Assembly: GCA_963796225.1 (NCBI GenBank)
Contig: CAWCLK010000035.1
Location: forward strand, 1-62,286
Direction: 5' to 3'
DNA: 62,286 bases
Origin: CAWCLK01 sp963796225
Lineage (GTDB): Bacteria > Actinomycetota > Nitriliruptoria > Nitriliruptorales > Nitriliruptoraceae
Positions 37,323 through 47,354 of this stretch are shown one piece after another. The notes under the pieces were generated by a model. The model searched no databases. It was not told where the DNA came from and saw only the letters and a program-made list of their open reading frames with translations. Position 1 is the stretch's first letter. Each line of letters begins with the position of its first letter. The translations under genes were made by a program, and so were the position numbers.

Positions 37323-39158
37323 TCAGGCGAGCAGGTCGCTGGTGGTCTCGCCCGTCTGCACACGCCACAGGGCGGCGTAGCGACCGTCGAGGGCCAGCAG
37401 CTCCTCGTGGGTGCCCGCCTCCGCCACGCGGCCCTCGTGCAGCACGTGGATGCGGTGGGCGTGGCGGACGGTCGACAGCCGGTGGGCGATCACCAGGGTG
37501 GTGCGGTCCTGCGACACCCGGGCCAGCGAGCGCTGGATCGCGGCCTCGGTCTCGTTGTCGACCGCCGACGTGGCTTCGTCGAGCACGAGGATCGCGGGGT
37601 CACGCAGGATCGCGCGGGCGATGGAGACGCGCTGCCGCTGCCCGCCGGACAGCTTCTGCCCGCGCTCCCCCACGATCGTGTCGAACCCCTGCGGCATGGC
37701 GGTGACGAACTCGGTGGCCTCGGCGAGGTCGGCGGCGTGCCGGATGCGCTCGTCCGGGGCCTGGGGGTCGCCGTAGGCGATGTTGTCGCGGACCGTGCCG
37801 TGGAACAGGAAGACGTCCTGGCTGACCAGCCCCATGGACCCACGCAGCGATCCGAAGGTGAGCTCGCGGACGTCGACCCCGTCGATCCGGATCGCGCCGC
37901 CCGTCGGGTCGTACAGCCGCAGCAGCAGCTTGACGACGGTGGACTTGCCAGCGCCGGTGGAGCCCACGATGGCGTGGGTCTGGCCCGCGGGGACGTGCAG
38001 GTCCAGGCCGCGGATCACCTCCTCGCCGGAGGCGTAGGCGAAGCGGACGCCCTCGAAGGCCACCTCGCCGCGCACGGGGGCCGCGAGCTCGGTCGGGCCG
38101 GGCAGGATGCTCGGCCGCACCGACAGCAGGTCCATCAGCCGCCGGACCGAGGCCATGGCGCGCTGGTAGTCGTCGAAGGTCTCGCCGAGCCGGGTCAACG
38201 GCCACAGCAGCCGCTGCGTGATGAACACGAGCACCGAGTAGGCGCCGACCGCCAGCACGCCGTCGAGCGCCTGGAACCCGCCCAGGATCAGGGTGCCGGT
38301 GAAGCCGGCGAGGATGGCCATGCGGATCAGCGGCACGAAGGCGCTGGACAGCCGGATCGCCTCGCGGTTGGCGGCGCGGTAGTCCTCGGACTCGGCCTCG
38401 ATCCGGTCGATCTCGCGCTGTTCGGCGGTGAAGGCCTTGATGGTCGCGATGCCGCCGAGGTTGTTGGACAGCGAGCCGTTGAGCAATCCGACCTTGTCGC
38501 GCACCTCCGTGTAGCGGGGCTCGAGCTTGCGCTGGAACCGGAACGACCCCCACAGGATCACCGGGATCGGGGCGAACGCGAACGGGGCGATGGTCGGCAC
38601 CAGCACGAAGAACGCGACGCCGATGGCCACCACCGTGGTCAGCACCTGCAGGATGTCGTTGGCGCCGGTGTCCAGGAACCGCTCGAGCTGGTTGACGTCG
38701 TCGTTGAGCACGCTCATGAGCCCGCCGGTGGAGCGGTCCTCGAAGTAGGCGAGCTCGAGGTTCTGCACGTGGGCGTAGGCGTCGAGCCGCGCCTCGTGCT
38801 GGATGGTCTGGGCGAGGTTGCGCCACGCGACGTTGTAGAGGTACTCGAACACGGACTCGAGGACCCACACGCCGGCGCTGACCATGGCCAGCACGACCAG
38901 CTGCGTACGCAGGTCGGCGACCCCGAAGACGTCGGCGACCCAGGAGTCCCCCTGCTCCACGACGATGTCGACGGCCGCCCCGATGAGGAACGGCGGGGCG
39001 AGGTCGAACAGCTTGTTGAGCACCGAGAACGTGCCCGCGAACACGATCGCGCGCCGGTGGCCACCGGCATAGCGCCACAGGCGACGCAGCGGGTGCTCGT
39101 CAGCCGGGGCGTCGACCATGGTCGTGCGGGTCGACGTGGAGGGGGTGGGCTCGTCCAT
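37323..39158 (-). CDS. ABC exporter, fused permease-ATPase (MsbA/MDR type)
   Basis: 611 residues. An N-terminal transmembrane domain with six helices (about residues 35-330) is followed by an ATPase domain: Walker A GSTGAGKST, Q-loop GLVSQDVFLF, signature LSGGQRQR, Walker B ILVLDEATSAVD and H-loop IAHRLSTVRHAH. Such half transporters dimerise and export lipids or drugs. The coupling helix region and all catalytic residues are intact. There is no second half transporter nearby, so a homodimer is likely. Confidence 0.93.
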   Translation of the reverse strand: MDEPTPSTSTRTTMVDAPADEHPLRRLWRYAGGHRRAIVFAGTFSVLNKLFDLAPPFLIGAAVDIVVEQGDSWVADVFGVADLRTQLVVLAMVSAGVWVLESVFEYLYNVAWRNLAQTIQHEARLDAYAHVQNLELAYFEDRSTGGLMSVLNDDVNQLERFLDTGANDILQVLTTVVAIGVAFFVLVPTIAPFAFAPIPVILWGSFRFQRKLEPRYTEVRDKVGLLNGSLSNNLGGIATIKAFTAEQREIDRIEAESEDYRAANREAIRLSSAFVPLIRMAILAGFTGTLILGGFQALDGVLAVGAYSVLVFITQRLLWPLTRLGETFDDYQRAMASVRRLMDLLSVRPSILPGPTELAAPVRGEVAFEGVRFAYASGEEVIRGLDLHVPAGQTHAIVGSTGAGKSTVVKLLLRLYDPTGGAIRIDGVDVRELTFGSLRGSMGLVSQDVFLFHGTVRDNIAYGDPQAPDERIRHAADLAEATEFVTAMPQGFDTIVGERGQKLSGGQRQRVSIARAILRDPAILVLDEATSAVDNETEAAIQRSLARVSQDRTTLVIAHRLSTVRHAHRIHVLHEGRVAEAGTHEELLALDGRYAALWRVQTGETTSDLLA

Positions 39159-39206
39159 GCGTGGAGAGCCTACGCCCCGCCGCGGGCGTGCTCGGCCGCC
39201 ACGCCG

Positions 39207-41021
39207 TCAGGCCCGCGCGGCTGCTCCCGGGGCCACGAGCTCGCGCAGCCGGTCGACCAGGGCGGACTGGGGCGTGCCCTTCTCCACGTAGGCCGCCGCC
39301 CCGAGGTCGAGGACCTGGTCGCGGACGTGCCCATGGTCGAAGCCCGACAGGACCACCACGACCGTGTCGGGCAGGGCCTCGCGCAGGAGCGGCAGGGCCT
39401 GCAGCCCGTCCATCACCGGCATGGAGAGGTCCAGCAGGACCAGGTCGGGGCGCTCGCGGCCACAGACCTCCAGTGCCTCCCGGCCGTCCGCCGCCGTGCC
39501 CACCACCTGGAAGTCGCCGGTGGCATCGAGCGTCAGCGAGAAGATCAGGCGCAGGTCCTCGGCGTCGTCCACGATGACCACCCGGACCGGCCCGTCATCC
39601 CCGGCGGCGGCGACCGTCCCCACCGCGTCGGCCAGCGGCGACACGGCGGCGTCGCGGACCCGCGGTGCCGGGTCGGCCCGGACCAGGGAACCCGGGACGA
39701 CGTCCTCGTCCACCGGTCCGGACAGCAGGTCGGCCACCAGCGCTCGCGCCGCCCCGAGCGTGGACCGGGTGACCTCGAGCGCCGCGTCGGCATCCCCCTG
39801 CTCCAGGGTGTAGATCGCGGCGGCCAGGCCCTGCAGGACGTTGTCGTTGATCTCGAGGGCCTGCACGCGACGCAGGGCCGTGGCCTGGTCGCGCTGGCGT
39901 TCGTCCTCCTCGCGGATGCGGTCGGTGGCGTCGCGCACGAAGGCCACCGCCAGGCCGGTCGCCGTCGCCCCGACGGTCACGTCCGCCGGGAAGCTCGAGC
40001 CGTCGAGCCGCTGCGCGGTCCGGTCGCGCACGTCGGCCGCGGGGGACGTCTCGGTGTCCAGCACGGGCAGGCCGTCGGGCAACAGCGCCGTGACGTGCTG
40101 GTCCACCAGGGCGTCGGCCTCGCCCCCGAACAGTGCCGTCGCCCGTTCGTTCACCTGCAGGACCACGCCGGCCGGGTCGACCACCAGCAGCGCCTCGGGG
40201 GCGGTGTCGACCAGCAGTCGGAACCGCTCGGCGCTCCGCTCGGCGGCCTGCTGGTCCTTCCACCGCTCGGTGATGTCGATGCACACGCCGGCCATCCGCT
40301 TCGGCTGGCCCGCCGGGTCACGGATGACCCGCCCCGTCGTGTCGAGCACGCGCACCTCGCCGTCGGGGCGGACGATCCGCTCGATCGTGTGGTACGGCTC
40401 ACCGGTCGCGTAGGCCTGCTCGTGGACACGCCGGACCATCTCGCGGTCGTCGGGGTGGATCATCGACTGGAAGCGTTCGTAGCTGGCGTTGAAGGCGTGT
40501 GGCTCGTGCCCGTAGATGCGGAACAGCTCGTCGGACCACCGGTTCACGTCCGTGGCGATGTCCCAGTCGTAGGACCCCATGTGCGCCACGGCCTGTGCCT
40601 CCTCGAGGCGGTCCACGGCGTCCGCGAGCTCCTCGCGCTCCACGCGGGTGGCCACGACCGCCTCGAGCGCCGCCACCCCGGCCTCGGCCAGCGCACGCTC
40701 CCCACCCATGGTCACGAGGTGGCCCCAGGTGCCGCGGTCGGACGCGATCGGGAACACCGCGCTGGCGTCGGTCGCCGTCCCGGCCAGGTCGTCGACCGCG
40801 ACCCTGCCGTCCTCGTCCACCCCGACCTGCGCGCCCTCGCCGTGCCCGGCCAGCACCTCGGCGGTGGTCGGGTCGCTCACGGCGAGCACCCACCAGTCGT
40901 GGTCCGGGTCGGACGCCTGCAGCCACCCGACGAGGCCCCGCGCCGCCTCCTGGACGCTCGCCGCACGCACCAGCCGGCCCGCGAGCTCCAGGGCGGCGCG
41001 TCCGGACGACGGATCGGTCAT
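39207..41021 (-). CDS. PAS-PAS-receiver signalling protein
   Basis: ATG at 41021 preceded by CGGGAGG. The 604 residues comprise a GAF-like N-terminus (to about 150), a PAS/PAC domain (YGHEPHAFNASYERFQSMIHPDDR, here in parts), a second PAS (LLVDTAPEALLVVDPAGVVL), a short helix ALEINDNVLQGLAAAIYTL that resembles a dimerisation helix, and a C-terminal receiver domain. The receiver has the DD pair (VIVDDAEDLR), phosphoacceptor Asp (VLLDLSMPVMDG), Ser (VVLSGF) and Lys (YVEKG). No kinase ATPase domain and no output domain are present. Confidence 0.88.
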   Translation of the reverse strand: MTDPSSGRAALELAGRLVRAASVQEAARGLVGWLQASDPDHDWWVLAVSDPTTAEVLAGHGEGAQVGVDEDGRVAVDDLAGTATDASAVFPIASDRGTWGHLVTMGGERALAEAGVAALEAVVATRVEREELADAVDRLEEAQAVAHMGSYDWDIATDVNRWSDELFRIYGHEPHAFNASYERFQSMIHPDDREMVRRVHEQAYATGEPYHTIERIVRPDGEVRVLDTTGRVIRDPAGQPKRMAGVCIDITERWKDQQAAERSAERFRLLVDTAPEALLVVDPAGVVLQVNERATALFGGEADALVDQHVTALLPDGLPVLDTETSPAADVRDRTAQRLDGSSFPADVTVGATATGLAVAFVRDATDRIREEDERQRDQATALRRVQALEINDNVLQGLAAAIYTLEQGDADAALEVTRSTLGAARALVADLLSGPVDEDVVPGSLVRADPAPRVRDAAVSPLADAVGTVAAAGDDGPVRVVIVDDAEDLRLIFSLTLDATGDFQVVGTAADGREALEVCGRERPDLVLLDLSMPVMDGLQALPLLREALPDTVVVVLSGFDHGHVRDQVLDLGAAAYVEKGTPQSALVDRLRELVAPGAAARA

Positions 41022-41189
41022 GTGAGCCTCCCGAGGTGACCGTCGGGTCATGGAGTGTGGCACGTCGAGGACATCCTGTGCCGAAGGTCCCATCGACAGG
41101 TGACCTTCGCCGCTGGAGTCCTGCGTGGTGTGCCGCGACCCTGCGCAGGGCCGAAGGCGGTCCGCCCGTCCAGGAGAAGCGGAGGCACG

Positions 41190-42329
41190 ATGCGCGTCGG
41201 GGTCCCACGTGAACGCCGTCCCGGGGAGCACCGGGTCGCCCTGACACCGTCCGCCGTGGCGGGCCTCGTCGCCGTCGGGGTCGAGGTGGTCGTCGAGACC
41301 GACGCCGGCGAGAAGGCCGGGTTCCTCGACGGCGCCTACCGGGCCGCCGGGGCCACCGTCGTGGACGGCCAGGCCGAGGCCTGCGACGCCGACCTCGTGA
41401 CCTGGGTGGGCCCACCGACGCCGACCGAGCTCGACCTGGTCCCCGAGGGCGCCGCGATCCTGGGGCTGCTCGACCCGTTCTCGTCGGGAGACGTGCTCCG
41501 GCGCCTGGCCGACCGCCGCCTCACCGCGCTGGCCTTCGAGGCCGTACCGCGCATCACGGTGGCCCAGACCATGGACGCACTGTCGTCGCAGGCCACGTGC
41601 GCGGGGTACGCGGCCGTCGTGCTCGCCGCCGTCCACTCACCGAAGCTGCCCATGATGCTGACGACGGCGGCGGGGACCATCGCCCCGGCACGGGTGCTGA
41701 TCCTCGGAGCGGGCGTCGCCGGGCTGCAGGCCATCGCCACGGCACGCCGGCTCGGGGCCGTGGTGTCGGCGTACGACGTGCGGGCCGAGGCGGCCGAGCA
41801 GATCGCCAGCCTCGGCGCGAAGCCGATCACGTCCGAGGTCCAGACCGCCGCGGACAGCGGCGGCTACGCGCAGGAGCTCGAAGAGGACCGCCAGGCCCGC
41901 CAGCTCGAGCTGCTCGCCCCGCACGTCGAGGACAGCGACATCGTGATCACGACGGCCCAGATCCCGGGCCGCTCCGCCCCGACGCTGGTGACCCACGAGA
42001 TGGTGCACCGCATGCGCCCCGGGGCGGTGATCGTCGACCTGGCCGCGGCGTCGGGCGGCAACTGCGAGGTCACCCACGTGGACGAGGTCAGCCGCCATGC
42101 CGGCATCGTGACCGTCCTCGGCCCCACCGACCTGCCCAGCCACGTCGCCCAGGACGCCAGCCAGATGTACGCGCGCAACGTGACCTCACTGCTGGCCCGG
42201 GTCCTGGTCGAGGGCGAGCTCGTGTTCGACCTCGACGACGTCGTGGTCGACCCCACCTGCGTCACCCACCGTGGCGAGATCCGCCACCCGCTCGCCCGCC
42301 GCCTGCTCGGCATGGAGGTCCCCGCATGA
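41190..42329 (+). CDS. pntA: NAD(P) transhydrogenase subunit alpha 1 (NAD-binding dI)
   Basis: ATG at 41190 has GGAGG six bases upstream. 379 residues, with VGVPRERRPGEHRVALTPS at the N-terminus (alanine-dehydrogenase/PntA family), VLILGAGVAGLQAIATARRLGA (NAD Rossmann) and the TTAQIPGRSAPTLVT motif. It is the soluble NAD(H)-binding part of proton-translocating transhydrogenase, which drives NADPH formation using proton motive force. First of three overlapping genes. Confidence 0.93.
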   Translation: MRVGVPRERRPGEHRVALTPSAVAGLVAVGVEVVVETDAGEKAGFLDGAYRAAGATVVDGQAEACDADLVTWVGPPTPTELDLVPEGAAILGLLDPFSSGDVLRRLADRRLTALAFEAVPRITVAQTMDALSSQATCAGYAAVVLAAVHSPKLPMMLTTAAGTIAPARVLILGAGVAGLQAIATARRLGAVVSAYDVRAEAAEQIASLGAKPITSEVQTAADSGGYAQELEEDRQARQLELLAPHVEDSDIVITTAQIPGRSAPTLVTHEMVHRMRPGAVIVDLAAASGGNCEVTHVDEVSRHAGIVTVLGPTDLPSHVAQDASQMYARNVTSLLARVLVEGELVFDLDDVVVDPTCVTHRGEIRHPLARRLLGMEVPA

Positions 42330-42618
42330 GTCCAGAGCTGCTCACGGGCATCACGGTGTTCGTCCTCGCGAGCTTCGTGGGGCTGGAGGTCATCGCGAAG
42401 GTCCCACCGACCCTGCACACCCCGCTGATGTCCGGGGCCAACGCCATCTCGGGGATCACGATCGTCGGGGCCGTGACCGCCGCCGGGATGGGGCTCGGGA
42501 CCACCGCGACGGTGCTGGGCGTGCTGGCCGTCGTCACGGCGACCATCAACGTGGTCGGCGGCTTCCTCGTGACCGACCGGATGCTCGAGATGTTCCGCGG
42601 TGGCCGGAAGGACGCACG

Positions 42619-42622
<4 letters not shown>
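42326..42622 (+). CDS. NAD(P) transhydrogenase subunit alpha 2 (membrane)
   Basis: 98 residues, ATG overlapping the previous stop (ATGA). Three hydrophobic helices (ITVFVLASFVGLEVIAKVP, GITIVGAVTAAGMGL, VLAVVTATINVVGGFLVTDRML) match the small membrane half of PntA. It completes the alpha subunit that is split in two here, as is usual in three-gene transhydrogenases. Confidence 0.95.
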
Positions 42623-43989
<1,367 letters not shown>

Positions 43990-44011
43990 CACCCACGGGT
44001 GCCGGTGGCCC

Positions 44012-44056
44012 TTGACACGGGCTGAACAAACGTTCAACATACTGAACATGCGTTCA
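44012..44056 (+). promoter_or_regulatory. promoter with two TetR-type operators, possibly leaderless
   Basis: A perfect -35 box TTGACA (44012-44017) is followed by CAACAT at 44035 (17-base spacer). Two tandem copies of TGAAC-N4-GTTCA lie at 44023-44036 and 44043-44056, 20 bases apart, one covering the -10 and one covering the ATG at 44048. The start codon falls at the expected transcription start, so the mRNA would be leaderless. Binding of the TetR product to both sites would block transcription. Confidence 0.65.
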
Positions 44057-44706
44057 ACGAACCCGCGCATCCGGACTCCGACCGGACGACCGCGGCCCGC
44101 ATCCGCGACGCCGCGATCGCGTGCTTCGCCGATGCCGGCATCGCCGCCACGACGGTCCGAACGATCGCCGCGGCCGCGGAGGTCTCCCCCGGGCTGGTGA
44201 TGCACCACTTCGGGTCCAAGGACCGGCTGCGCCAGGCCTGCGACCACCACGTCGCGACGCTCGTCCGGGAGGCGAAGGAGAAGGCCTTCGCCGCCGGGGC
44301 GGCGATGGACCCGATCGGCCAGCTCCGGGACATGCAGGAGGGTCCGCCGCTCCTGCGGTACCTGGCCCGCACCCTCGTGGACGGGTCCCCGGCCGTGGCC
44401 GACCTCGTCGACGAGATGGTGGCGGACGCGGCCGTCTACATGGAGCAGGGCGTCGACGCCGGGATGCTGCGGCCGACCGACGACCCCCGGTCCCGGGCCG
44501 CGGTCATGGCGCTCTGGTCCCTCGGGGCGGTCGTGCTGCACGAGCACGTGCAGCGCATCCTCGGCGCCGACCTGACCAGCGCCGCTCCCGAGGACCTCAC
44601 CACCTACATGGTCCCCGCCACCGAGATCCTGGGCAACGGGATCCTGGTCCCCGAGGTCGCCGAGCGCCTGCGCCGGGACTTCACCGACAGCAAGGAGCGG
44701 TCATGA
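44048..44706 (+). CDS. TetR family regulator (frameshift near the start)
   Basis: ATG at 44048 (MRSTNPRIRTP). A one-base shift near 44080 reaches the frame with the TetR helix-turn-helix: AARIRDAAIACFADAGIAATTVRTIAAAAEVSPGL, quoted in parts, and VMHHFGSKDRLRQACDHHV. No in-frame start exists upstream in the second frame, so the shift is required. The ligand-binding C-terminus follows. The stop overlaps the ABC ATPase start (ATGA). It likely represses its own efflux operon through the tandem operators covering its start. Confidence 0.88.
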
Positions 44707-45650
44707 CCGACGTCGTGATCCGGACCGAGGGCCTGGTCAAGGACTACGGCCCCGTGCGCGCCCTCGACCACCTCGACCTCGAGGTGCAGCGTGGCGAGGT
44801 CTTCGGGTTCCTCGGTCCCAACGGGGCCGGCAAGTCCACCACCATCCGGGTGCTGCTCGACCTGCTGCGGCCCACCGCCGGCCGAGTGGAGGTCCTCGGG
44901 ACGGCGCCCCGCGACGGCGGCCCCGCGCTGCGAGCGCGCATCGGCTACCTGCCGGGCGAGCTGGCGATGGCGGGGCGCGTGGACGCCGGGACGCTGCTGC
45001 ACCACCTCGCGCGGCTGCGGGGCGGGCGGGGCGCCGACCGCATCCCCGAGCTCGCCGCCCGCTTCGGCCTCGAGCTCGACCGCCCCATCCGCGGGCTGTC
45101 CAAGGGCAACAAGCAGAAGGTGGGCGTGGTCCAGGCGTTCATGCACGACCCCGAGCTGTTGATCCTCGACGAACCCACGAGCGGGCTCGACCCGCTGCTG
45201 CAGCACGAGTTCCTGCAGCTGCTGCGCGAGGCCCGCGACGGCGGGGCGACCGTGTTCATGTCCTCCCACGTGCTCAGCGAGATCGAGGAGGTCGCCGAAC
45301 GCGTGGCGATCATCCGTGCGGGCCAGGTCGTCGACGTGGACGACGTCCGCTCCCTGCGCCACCGCGCCGGGCAGGCCGTCGAGCTGCGGTTCGCCGGCCA
45401 CGTGGAGGTCACCGAGCTGACACGGCTCGCCGGCGTCACCGATCCGATCGTGGCCACCGACCACGACGGCACGACCACGCTGCGGTGCCAGCTGCACGGC
45501 GAACCCGACGCGCTCCTGCGAGCTGCCGGGGCCCACCACGTCGTCGCGTGGTCCGCGTCCGACCGCGAGCTCGAGGACCTCTTCCTCGACTTCTACCGCG
45601 TGCCCGAACCGGACGCGCCCCGCCAGGAGGTGGTCGTCGATGGCCGCTGA
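44703..45650 (+). CDS. ABC transporter ATP-binding protein, DrrA/CcmA type
   Basis: 315 residues: Walker A GPNGAGKSTT, Q-loop IGYLPGEL, signature LSKGNKQKVG, Walker B LLILDEPTSGLDP and H-loop SSHVLSEIEE, then a C-terminal domain ending ELEDLFLDFYR as in drug-efflux or ABC-2 systems. It is coupled to TetR upstream and overlaps the permease by 11 bases. It powers the permease encoded next. Confidence 0.95.
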   Translation: MTDVVIRTEGLVKDYGPVRALDHLDLEVQRGEVFGFLGPNGAGKSTTIRVLLDLLRPTAGRVEVLGTAPRDGGPALRARIGYLPGELAMAGRVDAGTLLHHLARLRGGRGADRIPELAARFGLELDRPIRGLSKGNKQKVGVVQAFMHDPELLILDEPTSGLDPLLQHEFLQLLREARDGGATVFMSSHVLSEIEEVAERVAIIRAGQVVDVDDVRSLRHRAGQAVELRFAGHVEVTELTRLAGVTDPIVATDHDGTTTLRCQLHGEPDALLRAAGAHHVVAWSASDRELEDLFLDFYRVPEPDAPRQEVVVDGR

Positions 45651-46452
45651 CGCCCTGCCCGTCACCCTCCCCGTCACCCGCGGGGTGCTGCGCGACCAAC
45701 GTCGTTCCCTGCTCGGCTGGGGCATCGCCATGACGGTCGTCCCCGTCATGTACACGAGCTTCTACCCGTCCATGGGTGGCGGCGAGGAGATGCAGGCGCT
45801 GCTGGACCAGATGCCCGAGGGCCTGGTCTCCGCCCTCGGCTACGACGCCATCGGGTCGGCCGCCGGGTACGTCCAGTCGACCGTCTACGGCCTGCTCGGT
45901 CCGATCCTGCTGCTGGTGTTCGGGATCGCGACCGGGGCGCGGCTGTTCGCCGGGCACGAGGAGGACGGCACGCTCGAGCTCGAGCTCGCCAGCCCGGTCG
46001 GCCGGCGGCAGGTCGTCGGCGAACGCCTCCTGGCACTGTGGGCCGACGTGGCGCTGCTGGTGGCGATCATGACGCTCGCCACGTGGCTGATCACGATCCC
46101 GCTCGGGATGGACGTGTCGTTCTCGCAGATCCTGTCGGGGGGAACCGGGCTGCTGCTGTTCGGGCTGGGGTTCGCCACCGTCGCGCTCGCGATCGGGGCG
46201 GGCACCGGCCGGCGCAGCCTCGCGCTCGGTGTCACGGCCGCGCTGGCCGTCGCGGCCTTCATGCTCAACGCCATCGGGGAGGCCGCCAGCATCGGGTGGA
46301 TGACGGCCGTGTCCCCCATGGCCTGGTACATCGGTGGCGACCCGGTGGCCGCGGGGTTCGACCTGGCCGGGCTCGTGCGTCTCGCGGTCGTCCCGGTCGT
46401 CGCGGGCGTCGCCGGGTGGTGGGCCGTCGAGCACCGCGACCTCATGGTCTGA
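45640..46452 (+). CDS. ABC-2 type permease
   Basis: 270 residues, six hydrophobic helices. After TM1 comes an extracellular loop (SFYPSMGGGEEMQALLDQMPEG in part) and the cytoplasmic EEDGTLELELASPVGRRQVV, the coupling motif of ABC-2 permeases. With the ATPase it forms an exporter regulated by TetR; its substrate could be an antibiotic or lipid. The gene is intact and followed by a strong terminator. Confidence 0.93.
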   Translation: MAADALPVTLPVTRGVLRDQRRSLLGWGIAMTVVPVMYTSFYPSMGGGEEMQALLDQMPEGLVSALGYDAIGSAAGYVQSTVYGLLGPILLLVFGIATGARLFAGHEEDGTLELELASPVGRRQVVGERLLALWADVALLVAIMTLATWLITIPLGMDVSFSQILSGGTGLLLFGLGFATVALAIGAGTGRRSLALGVTAALAVAAFMLNAIGEAASIGWMTAVSPMAWYIGGDPVAAGFDLAGLVRLAVVPVVAGVAGWWAVEHRDLMV

Positions 46453-46464
46453 GCCACCAGGACA

Positions 46465-46502
46465 CGACCGCGGCGCCGGCCGAGGGGCCGGCGCCGCGGT
46501 CG
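46465..46502 (+). terminator. very strong GC hairpin after the TetR/ABC operon
   Basis: A 17-bp perfect stem (inner arm CCGCGGCGCCGGCC) with the 4-base loop GAGG starts 13 bases after the permease stop. No U-tract follows. It lies between convergent genes, and the SRPBCC gene ends just beyond it. Confidence 0.8.
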
Positions 46503-46521
46503 ACGCGGGTCTGCTGTGTGG

Positions 46522-47143
46522 TCAGCTGGCGCGGTGGTCGACGGCCACGTCTTCGCGGGACTCGCCGGTGCTCGTGGACGACGTCCGGGTCACGTCGTGG
46601 TGCGGTCCGTCGGAGTGACGGTGGTCACGGACGTCGTTGGCGCGGTCGCCGTACCGCGGGGAGGCACTACTCCTCCTCGTGGGTCGGGTGGTTCACCGAT
46701 CCACGCCACTCACCGGTGGCGCGGCCTCGCTGCTCGATGAAGCCCTTGAACGCGGCTCGAGGTCCTTCTTGGCGCGCTGCTCGACGACACCGACGGCGTC
46801 GGCGTAGTGCTCGAGCGCACCCTCCGGGCTCGAAGTCGAGCTGGAGCATGACCTTGGTGGTCTCGTCCTCGAGCTCGTGGAAGGTCACGACGCCGGCGTT
46901 GCGGGCGCCGTCCTCGCTCTCCCACGCGACGCGAGCGTCCGGGATCTGCTCGGTGATCACGGCGTTCCACTCGCGGGTCACCCCGCGCATGCTGGTCTTC
47001 CAGTGCAGGCGCGTGGGGTCGATCTGCTCGACCAGGTCCACGTCCTTCATGAACAGTGGGAAGTCCTCGAACTGCGTCCACTGGTCGTAGGCGGTGCGCA
47101 CGGGCACGTGCACGACGACGGATTCCTCGACACGGGTGGTCAT
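46522..47143 (-). CDS. SRPBCC (polyketide cyclase/START-like) family protein (frameshifted)
   Basis: ATG at 47143 has GAGGAGCGACC upstream. The N-terminal TTRVEESVVVHVPVRTAYDQ, WTQFEDFPLFMKDVDLVEQ and WESEDGARNAGVVTFHELED are typical of actinobacterial SRPBCC proteins. Shifts near 46830 and 46760 lead through EHYADAVGVVEQRAKKDLE to FKGFIEQRGRATGEWRGSV. A printed stop lies at 46667. One more shift there opens a coherent tail (SPRYGDRANDVRDHRHSDG) ending at 46522. Members bind hydrophobic ligands, with unknown function here. Confidence 0.75.
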
Positions 47144-47354
47144 GGTCGCTCCTCGGTCTGGGGGCGGCGCGGGCCCTCGCAGGGCCTGGGCTCGCGTCAT
47201 CCATGGTTCGGTGCAGGGTCCGGTTCGCGCCCCCGACGATCGGCGGCGCTGCTCGTCGAAGGTCCACCACCGTTCGTCACGCTCGCGACGGGCAGGATTC
47301 CGACCGGTATGCGGCGAACCTCCCGGCACGTCCCCCTCCCGAAGGCAACCACTC

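Noticed and set aside
37212..41039. Very long plus-strand open frame (over 1,200 codons) across 37.2-41.0 kb
   Set aside because: It is antisense to the ABC exporter and PAS-receiver genes, is dominated by Arg, Gly, His, Asp and Val, and shows no protein family features. In such GC-rich DNA long antisense open frames are expected.
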